64,000 nt of DNA from Mariprofundaceae bacterium (GTDB taxonomy: Bacteria > Pseudomonadota > Zetaproteobacteria > Mariprofundales > Mariprofundaceae): the NCBI GenBank assembly GCA_030950925.1, contig JAUZQO010000009.1, positions 1 to 64,000 on the forward strand, in the 5' to 3' direction. This document shows, piece after piece, positions 48,289 through 56,734 of the stretch. How positions within the stretch are numbered: the stretch's first letter is position 1; each line of letters opens with the position of its first letter. The notes under the pieces are model-generated. The model saw nothing but the letters and a program-made list of their open reading frames with translations. It was not told where the DNA came from and searched no databases. Both the position numbers and the translations under genes were made by a program.

Positions 48289-49108
48289 AATCATTCAACA
48301 GTTTTTTGCCAGTACTGTCATGCAAGAAACCTTACCATCGGCCCTTTTTATTGCCGTTGTTTCATCATCCATATCGGTGATGGTGTTAGCCCATCGTTTA
48401 TCTTTTTTAACCGTAGGTGTGTCGCATGCCTCATTGGCTGGATTGGGCTTAGCGGTGACATTTTCTTTGCCTTTGTTACCCACTGCCACAGCTTTTTGTG
48501 TCGGTATTGCGCTACTTTTAGCTTCTTTACCTAAAAAACAGGGCATTACAGAAGATACAGGCACGGGCCTTCTCTTCGCAGGAAGCATGGCTTTGGGTAT
48601 TATTTTAATGTCCCGTGCAAGCCGTAATGAAGTGGATTTGTTTGGCTTGTTGTTTGGTAATATCTTAACAGTCACAAACTCAGAATGGCATTGGTTATTG
48701 TTTATTGGCACTGTTATCATGGTTGTTTTTATTTGGATGGCGCGTGCTTGGTGGAGTATTGCTTTTGATGCCACAACCGCCTTAGCCAGTGGACTTCCTG
48801 TCGCAGCACTGAACTTATGTTTATATGGTACAGTCGGTTTAGCGGTGGTGATGTGTGTGAAATTGGCAGGCATTGTTTTGACGACAGGTCTGATGGTGTT
48901 GCCCGCAACCTGTGCATGGTTTTGGGGACGTTCACTGATGAGTTTATGGATCATGAGCATGCTCATTGCACTCACTGCGACCATGCTTGGGTTATTTATT
49001 TCATATACCTATGACTGGCCTTCAGGGGCGACTATCGTATTAACACTTTGCATGATATTTATGATCAGTTGGGGGGCAACATGGCGAACACAACAACACA
49101 GACGGTAA
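48281..49108 (+). CDS. znuB: Zinc-type ABC transporter permease (ZnuB-like)
   Basis: A 275-residue integral membrane protein with about eight hydrophobic segments, the ABC-3 family pattern (ALFIAVVSSSISVMVLAHRLSFLTVGVSHASLAGLGLA, and GLMVLPATCAWF). It delivers the metal brought by the substrate-binding protein. ATG at 48281 is the natural start because it sits at the end of znuC; the longer frame lies inside that gene. It overlaps the RDD gene by 28 bases. Confidence 0.88.
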   Translation: MIEIIQQFFASTVMQETLPSALFIAVVSSSISVMVLAHRLSFLTVGVSHASLAGLGLAVTFSLPLLPTATAFCVGIALLLASLPKKQGITEDTGTGLLFAGSMALGIILMSRASRNEVDLFGLLFGNILTVTNSEWHWLLFIGTVIMVVFIWMARAWWSIAFDATTALASGLPVAALNLCLYGTVGLAVVMCVKLAGIVLTTGLMVLPATCAWFWGRSLMSLWIMSMLIALTATMLGLFISYTYDWPSGATIVLTLCMIFMISWGATWRTQQHRR

Positions 49109-49614
49109 GGCCCAAGGCGATTAAGGCGGGTATTATGATTCGCTTACTGGCAAGTGCTTATGATTTAACCATTTTATTTGGTTTATTATTCATGGCTTTT
49201 GCGATATGGACACTGATTGACCCCAATATGTCCAATACACCGAAAGTTTTACAATACATACTCTCTTGTGGCATTGCCTTTGCCTATTTTGTTGGATTCT
49301 GGAGTAAAGCTGGCTTAACCACAGGCATGCGTCCTTGGAAATTACAAATTGCGATGGTGGAAACAGGTGATTTACCCACCCTCGCTGCTGCCAGTATTCG
49401 TTTTGTGGCATTGGGACTGACTTGGGCGGCCTTGGTTGTGACATTTTTTCAACTCAACCTTTATTTAGCGACAGGGCATATCAATCGCCCCGTCTTTGCT
49501 GTCGCATCCATTATGCCCGCTTTGAGTATGTTGATGATGCTTTTAACACCCCAGCGACAAGCACTGCATGATATTTTATCAGGAACCAGTGTATTTCGAG
49601 TGAAAAAAGATTAA
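49081..49614 (+). CDS. RDD-family membrane protein
   Basis: A 177-residue protein with four to five hydrophobic segments. The RDD hallmark pattern is seen in IRLLASAYDLTILFG, RPWKLQIAMVE and LTPQRQALHDILSGTSV, the last being the typical C-terminal DxxxGT.V box. Function unknown. The start at 49081 follows GGGG. Its overlap with the zinc permease implies shared transcription. Confidence 0.82.
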   Translation: MANTTTQTVRPKAIKAGIMIRLLASAYDLTILFGLLFMAFAIWTLIDPNMSNTPKVLQYILSCGIAFAYFVGFWSKAGLTTGMRPWKLQIAMVETGDLPTLAAASIRFVALGLTWAALVVTFFQLNLYLATGHINRPVFAVASIMPALSMLMMLLTPQRQALHDILSGTSVFRVKKD

Positions 49615-49934
49615 AGAAATCTCCAATATTTACGAATACAAGCACTGGGCTTGACTATTCCCATAACGACATTCTCTATCCGAATCATCCCTTCCCCCAA
49701 GCACGTCACCCTCGCGTGCTTGTATCGAGGGTTATGCCGTGAGGTATATTGATACTTAATGACTATAAGAGCATTCGGTAATATACATCCCCTGCCAGTC
49801 AAAAATGAAACGTTACGCATCATTTGAAAGCTCATATATCTAGCCCTTACTTCATGTAAGAGTGCATTGACTCATGTTGACGTTACACTGCGGCAAATTG
49901 TAGGAATATGTCATGAAACAACGCAGGAGGATCT
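49615..49934. other. 320-base gap between RDD gene and hflK
   Basis: The gap contains a partial copy of the dispersed repeat (49704-49731), with the shared flank TTGATACTTAATGACTATAAG at about 49748-49768. It ends with a strong AGGAGG (49925-49930) for hflK. A promoter for hflKC probably lies in the last 100 bases, but none could be fixed. No gene was recognised. Confidence 0.5.
49704..49731. repeat. Partial copy of the dispersed repeat
   Basis: CGTCACCCTCGCGTGCTTGT followed by ATCGAGGG is the left arm only. A repeat flank (TACTTAATGACTATAAG) follows a few dozen bases on. Confidence 0.6.
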
Positions 49935-51041
49935 ATGCCCTGGAGTCAAAACCAGAACAATGATAACAACAATCCTTGGGGTCAAAAACGCCCTTCAGGT
50001 GGTGGATCAAATCAAACACCACCCGATCTTGAAGCCATCATCAAGCGCATTCAAAAAATGTTGGGTGGTGTGCTTGGGGGTAATAACTCCAATGGTGGAA
50101 ATGGTGGTGGAGAAATAAGCAAAGGTGCCTTGATGGGTATTTTTGTGGTTGCCTTTTTATTGTGGGGTGCATCGGGTGTGTACACGGTTGCTGCGGATGA
50201 AGAAGCCGTTGTTTTGCAATTTGGTAAGCATGTGGATACCAAAGGGCCTGGCTTGCGTTGGCATTTGCCATACCCCATTGAAACGGTAGAAAAATTACCT
50301 GTGACGCGTGTTCAACGGTTGGCAATTGGTGTACGCGATATGGGTGATGGTCGTCGTCGCCAGCGTTCAAGCGAATCACTGATGTTGACGCAAGATGAAA
50401 ATATTGTGGACATCTCCTTTATAGTGCAATATAAAATTAAAGCTGTGGATGACTATATGTTCAATATTGATGCGCCTGAAAAAACAGTGCGTGATGCAGC
50501 CGAATCCGCCATTCGTGAAATTATTGGTCGCACCATGATTGACGATGTGCTGACCACCAAAAAAGCGGAAGTGGAAGTGGAAACGCAAGTCTTAATCCAA
50601 TCTATTTTGGATGGTTATAAGGCTGGTATTTCTGTCACTAGTGTGAATTTGCAAGATGTGAAACCACCCAAGGCTGTTGAGCATGAGTTTAAAGATGTGC
50701 AAGCAGCAAAAGAAGATAAAGAACGTGCTAAAAATGAAGCGCAGGCTTATGCGAATGATATTATTCCAAAAGCTCGTGGTGAAGCAAGAAAAATGGTGTT
50801 GGATGCAGAAGCGTATGAAAAAGAAGCTGTGGATCGTGCGGAAGGCGAAGCCAGTCGTTTCGATAGTATCTTAGCTGCCTATAAACTGGCGCCAGAAGTC
50901 ACACGTAAACGTATCTATTTGGAAACCATGGAAAGTGTTTTGGCGAAAGCGGATAAGGTCATCATTGATAGCAAGGTGGCAGGGCAAGTGTTGCCATACT
51001 TACCATTGGATCGAGCATCCAGTAAAGTGGGGGTGAAGTAA
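49935..51041 (+). CDS. hflK: FtsH regulator HflK
   Basis: A 368-residue membrane protein. A Gly/Asn-rich N-terminal segment (NNDNNNPWGQKRPSGGG) is followed by one membrane helix (LMGIFVVAFLLWGASGVYTV) and the SPFH/Band-7 domain (EEAVVLQFGKHV, the long KDVQAAKEDKERAKNEAQAY coiled coil). HflK and HflC form the ring that surrounds FtsH. AGGAGG precedes the ATG. It is coupled to hflC by TAATG. Confidence 0.93.
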   Translation: MPWSQNQNNDNNNPWGQKRPSGGGSNQTPPDLEAIIKRIQKMLGGVLGGNNSNGGNGGGEISKGALMGIFVVAFLLWGASGVYTVAADEEAVVLQFGKHVDTKGPGLRWHLPYPIETVEKLPVTRVQRLAIGVRDMGDGRRRQRSSESLMLTQDENIVDISFIVQYKIKAVDDYMFNIDAPEKTVRDAAESAIREIIGRTMIDDVLTTKKAEVEVETQVLIQSILDGYKAGISVTSVNLQDVKPPKAVEHEFKDVQAAKEDKERAKNEAQAYANDIIPKARGEARKMVLDAEAYEKEAVDRAEGEASRFDSILAAYKLAPEVTRKRIYLETMESVLAKADKVIIDSKVAGQVLPYLPLDRASSKVGVK

Positions 51042-51910
51042 TGAGTCCAAAACAAACAATATTGGGTGTAATTTTAGCTGCGGTTGTGATATTGATTGGT
51101 ATGTCTGCCTTTAGTGTGGATGAACGTAAACAGGCATTGGTGTTGCAGTTTGGTCAAGCCAAAGGACTACAAGAAGGGGCAGGCTTACACTTTAAAATGC
51201 CTTGGCAAACTGTTCAATTCTTTGATAAACGTTTGTTGGTGAGTGATGCATTACCCAATGAAGTGATTACCAAAGATAAAAAAACCATTGAAGTCGATAA
51301 TTATACCAAGTGGAAAATCGTTGATCCTTTGTTGGTGTTTCAAGTGGCGCGTACCGAAGCAGGTGTGGCGGCACGCATGCAAGATGTGGTGCGTGGTAAG
51401 GTGCGTGAAGTCTTAGGTCAACATACCCTGCATGAAATTGTATCGGGTGGTAAAGATGAAAATTTACGCCGTGAACTGATGATTAGTATCCGTGATCGTG
51501 CCGATAAAGATGTACGAAGCTTGGGCATTCGGGTGATAGATGTGCGTATCAAACGTGCTGATTTACCACAAGGCAACTCAGAAAAAGTGTTTGATCGTAT
51601 GAAAGCTGAACGTCAACGTATTGCCAAAGAGTACCGTTCTGAAGGTTCTGAAGCTGCCAAGGGAATTCGCGCACAGGCTGAAAAAGAGCAAAAAGTCTTG
51701 TTGGCAGAAGCCTATAAAAAGTCTGAAATCATTCGTGGTCATGCAGATGCGGAAGCCACCAAAGTGTATGCCAAAGCTTATCAAAAAGATCCAGAATTTT
51801 ACGCTTTTACACGTTCTCTTGAAGCATACAGAAAATCAATTGGTGAAGGATCGCGTTTGGTGATTTCGCCAAGCTCTGAGTTCTTTAATTTTTTTGAGCA
51901 GTCACGTTAA
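51041..51910 (+). CDS. hflC: FtsH regulator HflC
   Basis: A 289-residue partner of HflK with an N-terminal helix (ILGVILAAVVILIGMSAF), an SPFH domain (RKQALVLQFGQAKG, GKVREVLGQHTLHEI) and a C-terminal coiled coil ending near SSEFFNFF, the HflC-type motif. It overlaps hflK by one base. A repeat element follows before the DUF2065 gene. Confidence 0.94.
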   Translation: MSPKQTILGVILAAVVILIGMSAFSVDERKQALVLQFGQAKGLQEGAGLHFKMPWQTVQFFDKRLLVSDALPNEVITKDKKTIEVDNYTKWKIVDPLLVFQVARTEAGVAARMQDVVRGKVREVLGQHTLHEIVSGGKDENLRRELMISIRDRADKDVRSLGIRVIDVRIKRADLPQGNSEKVFDRMKAERQRIAKEYRSEGSEAAKGIRAQAEKEQKVLLAEAYKKSEIIRGHADAEATKVYAKAYQKDPEFYAFTRSLEAYRKSIGEGSRLVISPSSEFFNFFEQSR

Positions 51911-51947
51911 ATGAAGAGCTGCTGTTAGGTATTTGACTAAACATTAT

Positions 51948-52015
51948 CGTCATTCCCAAAGCTTTGTATCGGGCATCTACCCATAGCCCCCGACACACGC
52001 ACTCGGGGGATGACG
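51948..52015. repeat. Dispersed palindromic repeat, full copy (reverse orientation)
   Basis: CGTCATTCCCAAAGCTTTGT to GGGGGATGACG. Compared with the copies at 29604 and 59310 it is in the opposite direction. It lies between hflC and the DUF2065 gene and may end transcription, though the DUF2065 gene downstream is usually part of the hfl operon. Confidence 0.8.
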
Positions 52016-52047
52016 ATTCATACTAAAAAAATCGTAGTGGGGTAAAG

Positions 52048-52233
52048 ATGCAGGATTTATGGATTGCTGTGGGTTTGGTCATGCTATTGGAGGGCGCGGT
52101 ATACGCCCTCTTTCCCAAGCAAATGATTGAGATGATGCGAAAGCTTCCCGATATTCCACCTGCATCTTTGCGTGTGATGGGAATCATTGGCGTGATGTTG
52201 GGATGGTTGTTGATTCGTTGGGTGCGTGTTTAA
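52048..52233 (+). CDS. DUF2065 small membrane protein
   Basis: A 61-residue protein with two hydrophobic segments (LWIAVGLVMLLEGAVYALF and VMGIIGVMLGWLLI) and the PKQMIEMMRKL motif between them, matching DUF2065. Such proteins are usually found beside hflKC, as here. Its stop overlaps the stop of the convergent cNMP gene by four bases. Confidence 0.85.
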   Translation: MQDLWIAVGLVMLLEGAVYALFPKQMIEMMRKLPDIPPASLRVMGIIGVMLGWLLIRWVRV

Positions 52234-53084
52234 TCTTTTTGACGTAATGCTTCGAGATTATGTTGTAATTTCTTTTCAACCCCATGGCGCAATGCGTGTT
52301 CAAAATCGGAATAACGCAGCATCCATGGGTGAATGGATTGAAGGCTTATTTTAAATAAGCGCAATGTTGATGTTGCGGTGACTGTAGCCGCACGAGGTTT
52401 ATGGGTGATGATGGCTAGCTCACCCACTTCATCGCCAGGTGTTAAGTTTGCAAAGACAACTTTTTTATCATGATTGGATGGATGTTGCATGGAAACCTGA
52501 GCATGACCACTCAAGATAAGGTATAAAAATTCAGTCGTCGTATCGCCTTCATAAAAAAGCACATCACCCTTTTCGGAAGTGGTGTATTCTCCGTTGTAAA
52601 GCATCACTTCGCGGACAGCTTGCGGTAAATTACTAAAGACAGGATTGATTGCCAAAGTACCCGCGACAGAACGACGTTCTGCAAGCTGATGTATGGCGTG
52701 ATTGAAGCGGCTATTATCTTGAATAATTTCTTGTAAATAAGATATGTCAATGGCATAAAGCTCACAGGCTTCAACAGTATGGACATTGGCACCTGCGGGT
52801 TCATGAAATAAAATGGAAGCTTCACCAAACACTTCTCCAGGGGTAATGGAGCCGATTTCAAATGTGAAATCATGATGTTTTTTGCTGACGTGTAAAATAC
52901 CTGATTTTACGAGGTACAACTGTTGATTATCTTGCCCTTCTTCAATGACCGCAGTATCGGCTGGGATGTGGATCGAGCGAGCCACTGACTGTAAAAAGTG
53001 TAGTTCATCAGGGTAAAGAATGGCCAAAAGTTGGAAGTTCTTTGCATTCAGATGGTGTTCGTCATTTTCTTTCATTTTATCCAT
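52230..53084 (-). CDS. Tandem cyclic-nucleotide-binding-domain protein
   Basis: A 284-residue soluble protein with two CAP_ED domains: one around ADTAVIEEGQDNQQLYLVKSG with GEVFGEASIL, the other around GDVLFYEGDTTTEFLYLILSG with GDEVGELAI. The PRAATVTA stretch has an Arg-Ala-Ala core similar to the phosphate-binding cassette of cAMP-binding proteins. No DNA-binding domain follows. It resembles the tandem part of the 15322-16527 protein, but lacks the TPR region. Confidence 0.8.
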   Translation of the reverse strand: MDKMKENDEHHLNAKNFQLLAILYPDELHFLQSVARSIHIPADTAVIEEGQDNQQLYLVKSGILHVSKKHHDFTFEIGSITPGEVFGEASILFHEPAGANVHTVEACELYAIDISYLQEIIQDNSRFNHAIHQLAERRSVAGTLAINPVFSNLPQAVREVMLYNGEYTTSEKGDVLFYEGDTTTEFLYLILSGHAQVSMQHPSNHDKKVVFANLTPGDEVGELAIITHKPRAATVTATSTLRLFKISLQSIHPWMLRYSDFEHALRHGVEKKLQHNLEALRQKD

Positions 53085-53150
53085 GTTAGATGAACTATGT
53101 CGCTAAGTTGATTTGCCTGCAAGTGGTGAGGATGAAAAGAGGAAACATGT

Positions 53151-53978
53151 ATGCCTGAACTCCCAGAAGTTGAAGTAGTTTGTCGCGGTCTTGAAACCCT
53201 ATTGAAAGGTAAAATATTGCGTTCATCGCATGCTTTTCGTGTCGACTTACGTTATCCATTACCTGATTTCTCAGTGCTTCATGGGGCATGTTTAGAAAAA
53301 ATTTGTCGGCGCTCCAAATATATTTTAATGTATTTCACATGCAGGGATGGGGAACAAAGAATACTGTGTTGGCATTTGGGTATGACGGGGCAGTTTCATG
53401 TTTTGGATGCTGATATTTCAGCAGGATCGCATGAGCATGTACGTTTTGATTTCAATGATGGGTGTAGTTTGCGTTATCGTGATGCGCGACGTTTTGGTTA
53501 TGCCAATATTTTTACAGATCAAACTTGGTCGGCATCCAAGTGGTTGAAAGTATTGGGGCCAGAACCCTTACTGAATCATTTTTCAGGTGCCTACTTACAT
53601 CAAAAATGCAGACAGAGAAAAACAGCCATTAAAACATTTGTGATGGATGCAGCCACAGTTGTGGGTGTGGGAAATATTTATGCCTCAGAATCATTGTTCT
53701 TGGCGGGTATTCATCCCAAACGAGCGGCTGGGAACATTTCAAAGAAGCGTATTCATCGCTTGGTCTCAGCGATTCAACAAACCTTACAAGCAGCCATTCA
53801 AGCGGGGGGCAGCAGTATCAGTGATTTTGTCAAAGTGGATGGGAAACCTGGCTATTTTTCCCATACTTTTAAAGTCTATGGTCGGGAAGGTGAAGCTTGT
53901 GAACACTGTGATTCTAAAATTCAACGGATCACACAATCAGGGCGCAGTACCTTTTATTGTTCAACATGCCAAAGGTGA
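53151..53978 (+). CDS. mutM: Formamidopyrimidine-DNA glycosylase (Fpg)
   Basis: A 275-residue base-excision repair enzyme for 8-oxoguanine. The catalytic N-terminus MPELPEVEVV (Pro after Met removal, then Glu) is intact, as are the DNA-binding Lys in RRSKYILM and the helix-two-turn-helix region VGVGNIYASESLF. The C-terminal zinc finger CEHCDSKI...YCSTC is complete. It is divergent from the cNMP gene. Confidence 0.96.
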   Translation: MPELPEVEVVCRGLETLLKGKILRSSHAFRVDLRYPLPDFSVLHGACLEKICRRSKYILMYFTCRDGEQRILCWHLGMTGQFHVLDADISAGSHEHVRFDFNDGCSLRYRDARRFGYANIFTDQTWSASKWLKVLGPEPLLNHFSGAYLHQKCRQRKTAIKTFVMDAATVVGVGNIYASESLFLAGIHPKRAAGNISKKRIHRLVSAIQQTLQAAIQAGGSSISDFVKVDGKPGYFSHTFKVYGREGEACEHCDSKIQRITQSGRSTFYCSTCQR

Positions 53979-54029
53979 ATGCTTGAGGAAGTGAATGCAT
54001 GGAATCCACCATACGTTGAGATATGCCAC

Positions 54030-54065
54030 AAAAAAAGGAGCCACGCTTTTAAAGCGTAACTCCTT
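54030..54065 (-). terminator. Rho-independent terminator of tRNA-Lys
   Basis: On the minus strand AAGGAG and CTCCTT, with internal ACGCTTT/AAAGCGT, make a strong hairpin followed by a seven-base T run. It is just downstream of tRNA-Lys and also downstream of mutM on the plus strand. Confidence 0.8.
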
Positions 54066-54073
54066 GATTGATA

Positions 54074-54149
54074 TGGTGCGCCCAGATGGACTCGAACCAT
54101 CGGCCCACGGATTAAAAGTCCGCTACTCTACCAACTGAGCTATAGGCGC
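54074..54149 (-). tRNA. tRNA-Lys (anticodon TTT)
   Basis: On the minus strand the sequence begins GCGCCTATAGCTCAGTTGG and ends GGGCGCACCA. The anticodon arm GCGGACTTTTAATCCGTGG places TTT at the anticodon, and the TTCGAGT T-loop is present. CCA is encoded. Confidence 0.97.
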
Positions 54150-54222
54150 ATATTCAAGAGCTAAAGCCCTTCGAACGGCGCGAACTTTAGCGTCCAAATA
54201 TGTGCCGTCAACCTTCATTTTA

Positions 54223-55842
54223 TCATTTATTTTTTTCGACCATATGGATGATTTCTGCGGCAGCTTTTAAACCATCCACAGCAGCAGATACAATGCCACC
54301 AGCATAGCCAGCACCTTCACCAATTGGGTAAAGTCCAGTCAGACGTGTGGCTTGCATGTTTTTTTCACGTGTAAAACGAACAGGGGAGCTAGTGCGAGAC
54401 TCGACTGCCAAAAGATTGGCATCTTGACTCACATAACCATGCATTTTTTGATCAAAGGCAAGCAACCCCTGGCGCAAAGGGTTTGCCAACCATGTGGGAA
54501 AGAGCTGGTGTAAGTCTGCTGCCTCGGCGGAAGGTTTGAAACGTGTATTGGCCAGTGTTCCAGAGGGTTTTTTATGGATAAAATCAGTGATACGCATGGC
54601 AGGTGTAGCATAAGGGGTGGAAGTCATATCAAAACACTGTTTTTCCAATGAACGCTGTAAACGAATGCCGCTGAGTGGGTCATTGCCAAGCCCTTGTCGT
54701 TGCATATCGTTGGCGGTGATTTGTACCACAATGCCTGAATTGGCGAAGGGACTGCGTCGGTGTCCATTACTCATGCCATTGACAGCCATCATACCGTGTT
54801 CGGTGGGTGAAGGGACAACCAAGCCACCAGGACACATACAAAAACTATAAACGCCCCGCTTGCCGATATATGAATTTTTCACTTGATGAGCCAAGCGATA
54901 TTCCGCAGCACCCAAGTGTTCATTTTTGGCTTCAATACCATATTGACAGGCGTTGACCCATGCTTGTGGGTGTTCTGCGCGCACACCGACTGCAAAATCT
55001 TTGGCTTCGACCTCAATGCCTTGTTGATGTAAGGATTCAATGGTGTCACGAGCTGAATGACCAATAGCAAGCACAATATGATGGGCATGAATTTCATCAC
55101 CTGAAGCCAAGCGCACACCTTGGCTTTGCCCTTGATGTGTCAAAATAGCGGTCACTTTACTTTCAAAACGATAATCTACACCCAATGTAAGCAGGTGTTG
55201 TCGCATATTTCGAACAATACGCACCAGCCTATCGGTTCCTAAATGTGGGTGTGCATCCACCAAAATGTCTTCTTTCGCCCCAAATCGAACAAATTCTTTC
55301 AAAACCCAACGTACAAAGGGATGTTTGATACGTGTATACAATTTGCCATCGGTGTACGTGCCTGCACCACCTTCACCAAAACAGATATTGCTTTCTGGAT
55401 TGAGTTCGCCACGGCTGCGCAAGCGACCAATATCACGCATCCGTGTTTCAACGGGTTTACCACGCTCTAAAAGCGTGACTTGTATACCAGCCTCTGCCAA
55501 AGAAAGCGCAGCAAACAAACCCGCAGGACCTGCTCCGATAACAATCACATGTGTGGATGTTTTCGGTGTTGTCGTTTGTAACTTCAAAGGCTTTTGAATA
55601 TCTAAACTGGATGTATCAGGCGCTTGCACTGTAGGTGGTAAGCAGCAATCTTCTGGCACATCACATTCAATCGAGCAAACAAAATGAACATCACTGCGTT
55701 TACGGGCATCAATGGCGCGTCGAACAAGCCTAATATGTTCAATATCTTGGATGGGAAGTTTGAGGTGTTGTGATAAAATCATACAAATTTCATGGTTTTG
55801 TGTATCAAGTGGTATGGATAGGTTGGATATACGAATCAACAT
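54223..55842 (-). CDS. FAD-dependent oxidoreductase (COG2509 type)
   Basis: A 539-residue flavoprotein. About 90 N-terminal residues (a small alpha/beta domain with VRRAIDARKRSDVHFV) precede the FAD-binding motif VIGAGPAGLFAAL. Later motifs are ERGKPVETR, GEGGAGTYTDGKLYTR, LAIGHSARDT and a C-terminal YPIGEGAGYAGGIVSAAVDG. These fit the COG2509 family of predicted NAD(P)/FAD dehydrogenases, for which the substrate is unknown. No partner gene is nearby. Confidence 0.85.
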   Translation of the reverse strand: MLIRISNLSIPLDTQNHEICMILSQHLKLPIQDIEHIRLVRRAIDARKRSDVHFVCSIECDVPEDCCLPPTVQAPDTSSLDIQKPLKLQTTTPKTSTHVIVIGAGPAGLFAALSLAEAGIQVTLLERGKPVETRMRDIGRLRSRGELNPESNICFGEGGAGTYTDGKLYTRIKHPFVRWVLKEFVRFGAKEDILVDAHPHLGTDRLVRIVRNMRQHLLTLGVDYRFESKVTAILTHQGQSQGVRLASGDEIHAHHIVLAIGHSARDTIESLHQQGIEVEAKDFAVGVRAEHPQAWVNACQYGIEAKNEHLGAAEYRLAHQVKNSYIGKRGVYSFCMCPGGLVVPSPTEHGMMAVNGMSNGHRRSPFANSGIVVQITANDMQRQGLGNDPLSGIRLQRSLEKQCFDMTSTPYATPAMRITDFIHKKPSGTLANTRFKPSAEAADLHQLFPTWLANPLRQGLLAFDQKMHGYVSQDANLLAVESRTSSPVRFTREKNMQATRLTGLYPIGEGAGYAGGIVSAAVDGLKAAAEIIHMVEKNK

Positions 55843-55915
55843 ACGGCGAAACTAATGGATATTCGGCATAAAAACTGCTTTTGTGTGTGGATGCTTTGAG
55901 TCAAAGGAGAATGCT

Positions 55916-56734
55916 GTGCAATTTATAAACCTTGCAGGACATAGTATGGCATATAAACGCAGTGGTCAGCCACAAGGTGAGACGATGGTCTGTGTGCATG
56001 GTATCACCACGTATTCGTTTGTTTGGCAAGATGTTATTCCGTATTTTGAGCAGGATTATGATGTCATTTGTATTGATTTGTTGGGTTGTGGTGCATCGGA
56101 TATGCCGTTGGATGTGTCATATAGTATTCAGGCGCATGCAGAACGTTTACATGATTTCTTATGCGCATTGAATATTTTAAAATTACACCTTTTGGGGCAT
56201 GATTTAGGGGGAGGGATCGCACAAATCTTTGCTATTCAACATGAACCTATGCTCAAAACATTAACCTTGATTAATACTGTTGGTTATGACTATTGGCCTG
56301 TTCAGCCTATTACAGCACTCCGAACACCCATTATTCGTCAGTTAGTGATGGGTGCGCTGGATTTAGGCATGTTTAAATTGATTATTTATCAAGGTGTCTT
56401 TCACCGTCACAAAATCACCCACGCATTGATTGAACAATTTTGGCAACCCTTGCGAAAAAAAGAAGGGCGCAAAGCATTCATGCACTTTGCCCGCTGTCTG
56501 GATAACCAAAATTTAATGGTGATGGTTGAAAAACTTAGGCAACTATCTGTGCCTACGATGATTTTTAGAGGGGATTCAGATCCATTTTTAACGGCAACGA
56601 TTGCGGAGCGTTTACATGCCGATATAGCGAACAGTCAATTGCACCGTATTCAAACGGCATCACATTTTTTGATGATTGATGAACCCAAATGGCTTGCCAA
56701 ACATTGGTTGGCGGGTGTACGGAGTCAGGCATGA
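55916..56734 (+). CDS. Alpha/beta hydrolase with aspartate nucleophile position
   Basis: A 272-residue alpha/beta hydrolase. The oxyanion site is HGITTYSFVW, and the nucleophile elbow reads GHDLGG, with Asp96 where esterases have Ser; this is the haloalkane-dehalogenase/epoxide-hydrolase pattern. The acid is likely in FRGDSDPFL and the base His in TASHFLM. GTG at 55916 is used, behind AAAGGAGAA. Its stop overlaps the start of the hybrid kinase (ATGA). The substrate is unknown. Confidence 0.8.
   Translation: MQFINLAGHSMAYKRSGQPQGETMVCVHGITTYSFVWQDVIPYFEQDYDVICIDLLGCGASDMPLDVSYSIQAHAERLHDFLCALNILKLHLLGHDLGGGIAQIFAIQHEPMLKTLTLINTVGYDYWPVQPITALRTPIIRQLVMGALDLGMFKLIIYQGVFHRHKITHALIEQFWQPLRKKEGRKAFMHFARCLDNQNLMVMVEKLRQLSVPTMIFRGDSDPFLTATIAERLHADIANSQLHRIQTASHFLMIDEPKWLAKHWLAGVRSQA

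Noticed and set aside
48295-48984. 229-codon minus-strand frame inside the zinc permease gene
   Set aside because: It is antisense to a clear membrane permease and its Lys/Pro/Thr-rich translation is typical of a shadow frame.
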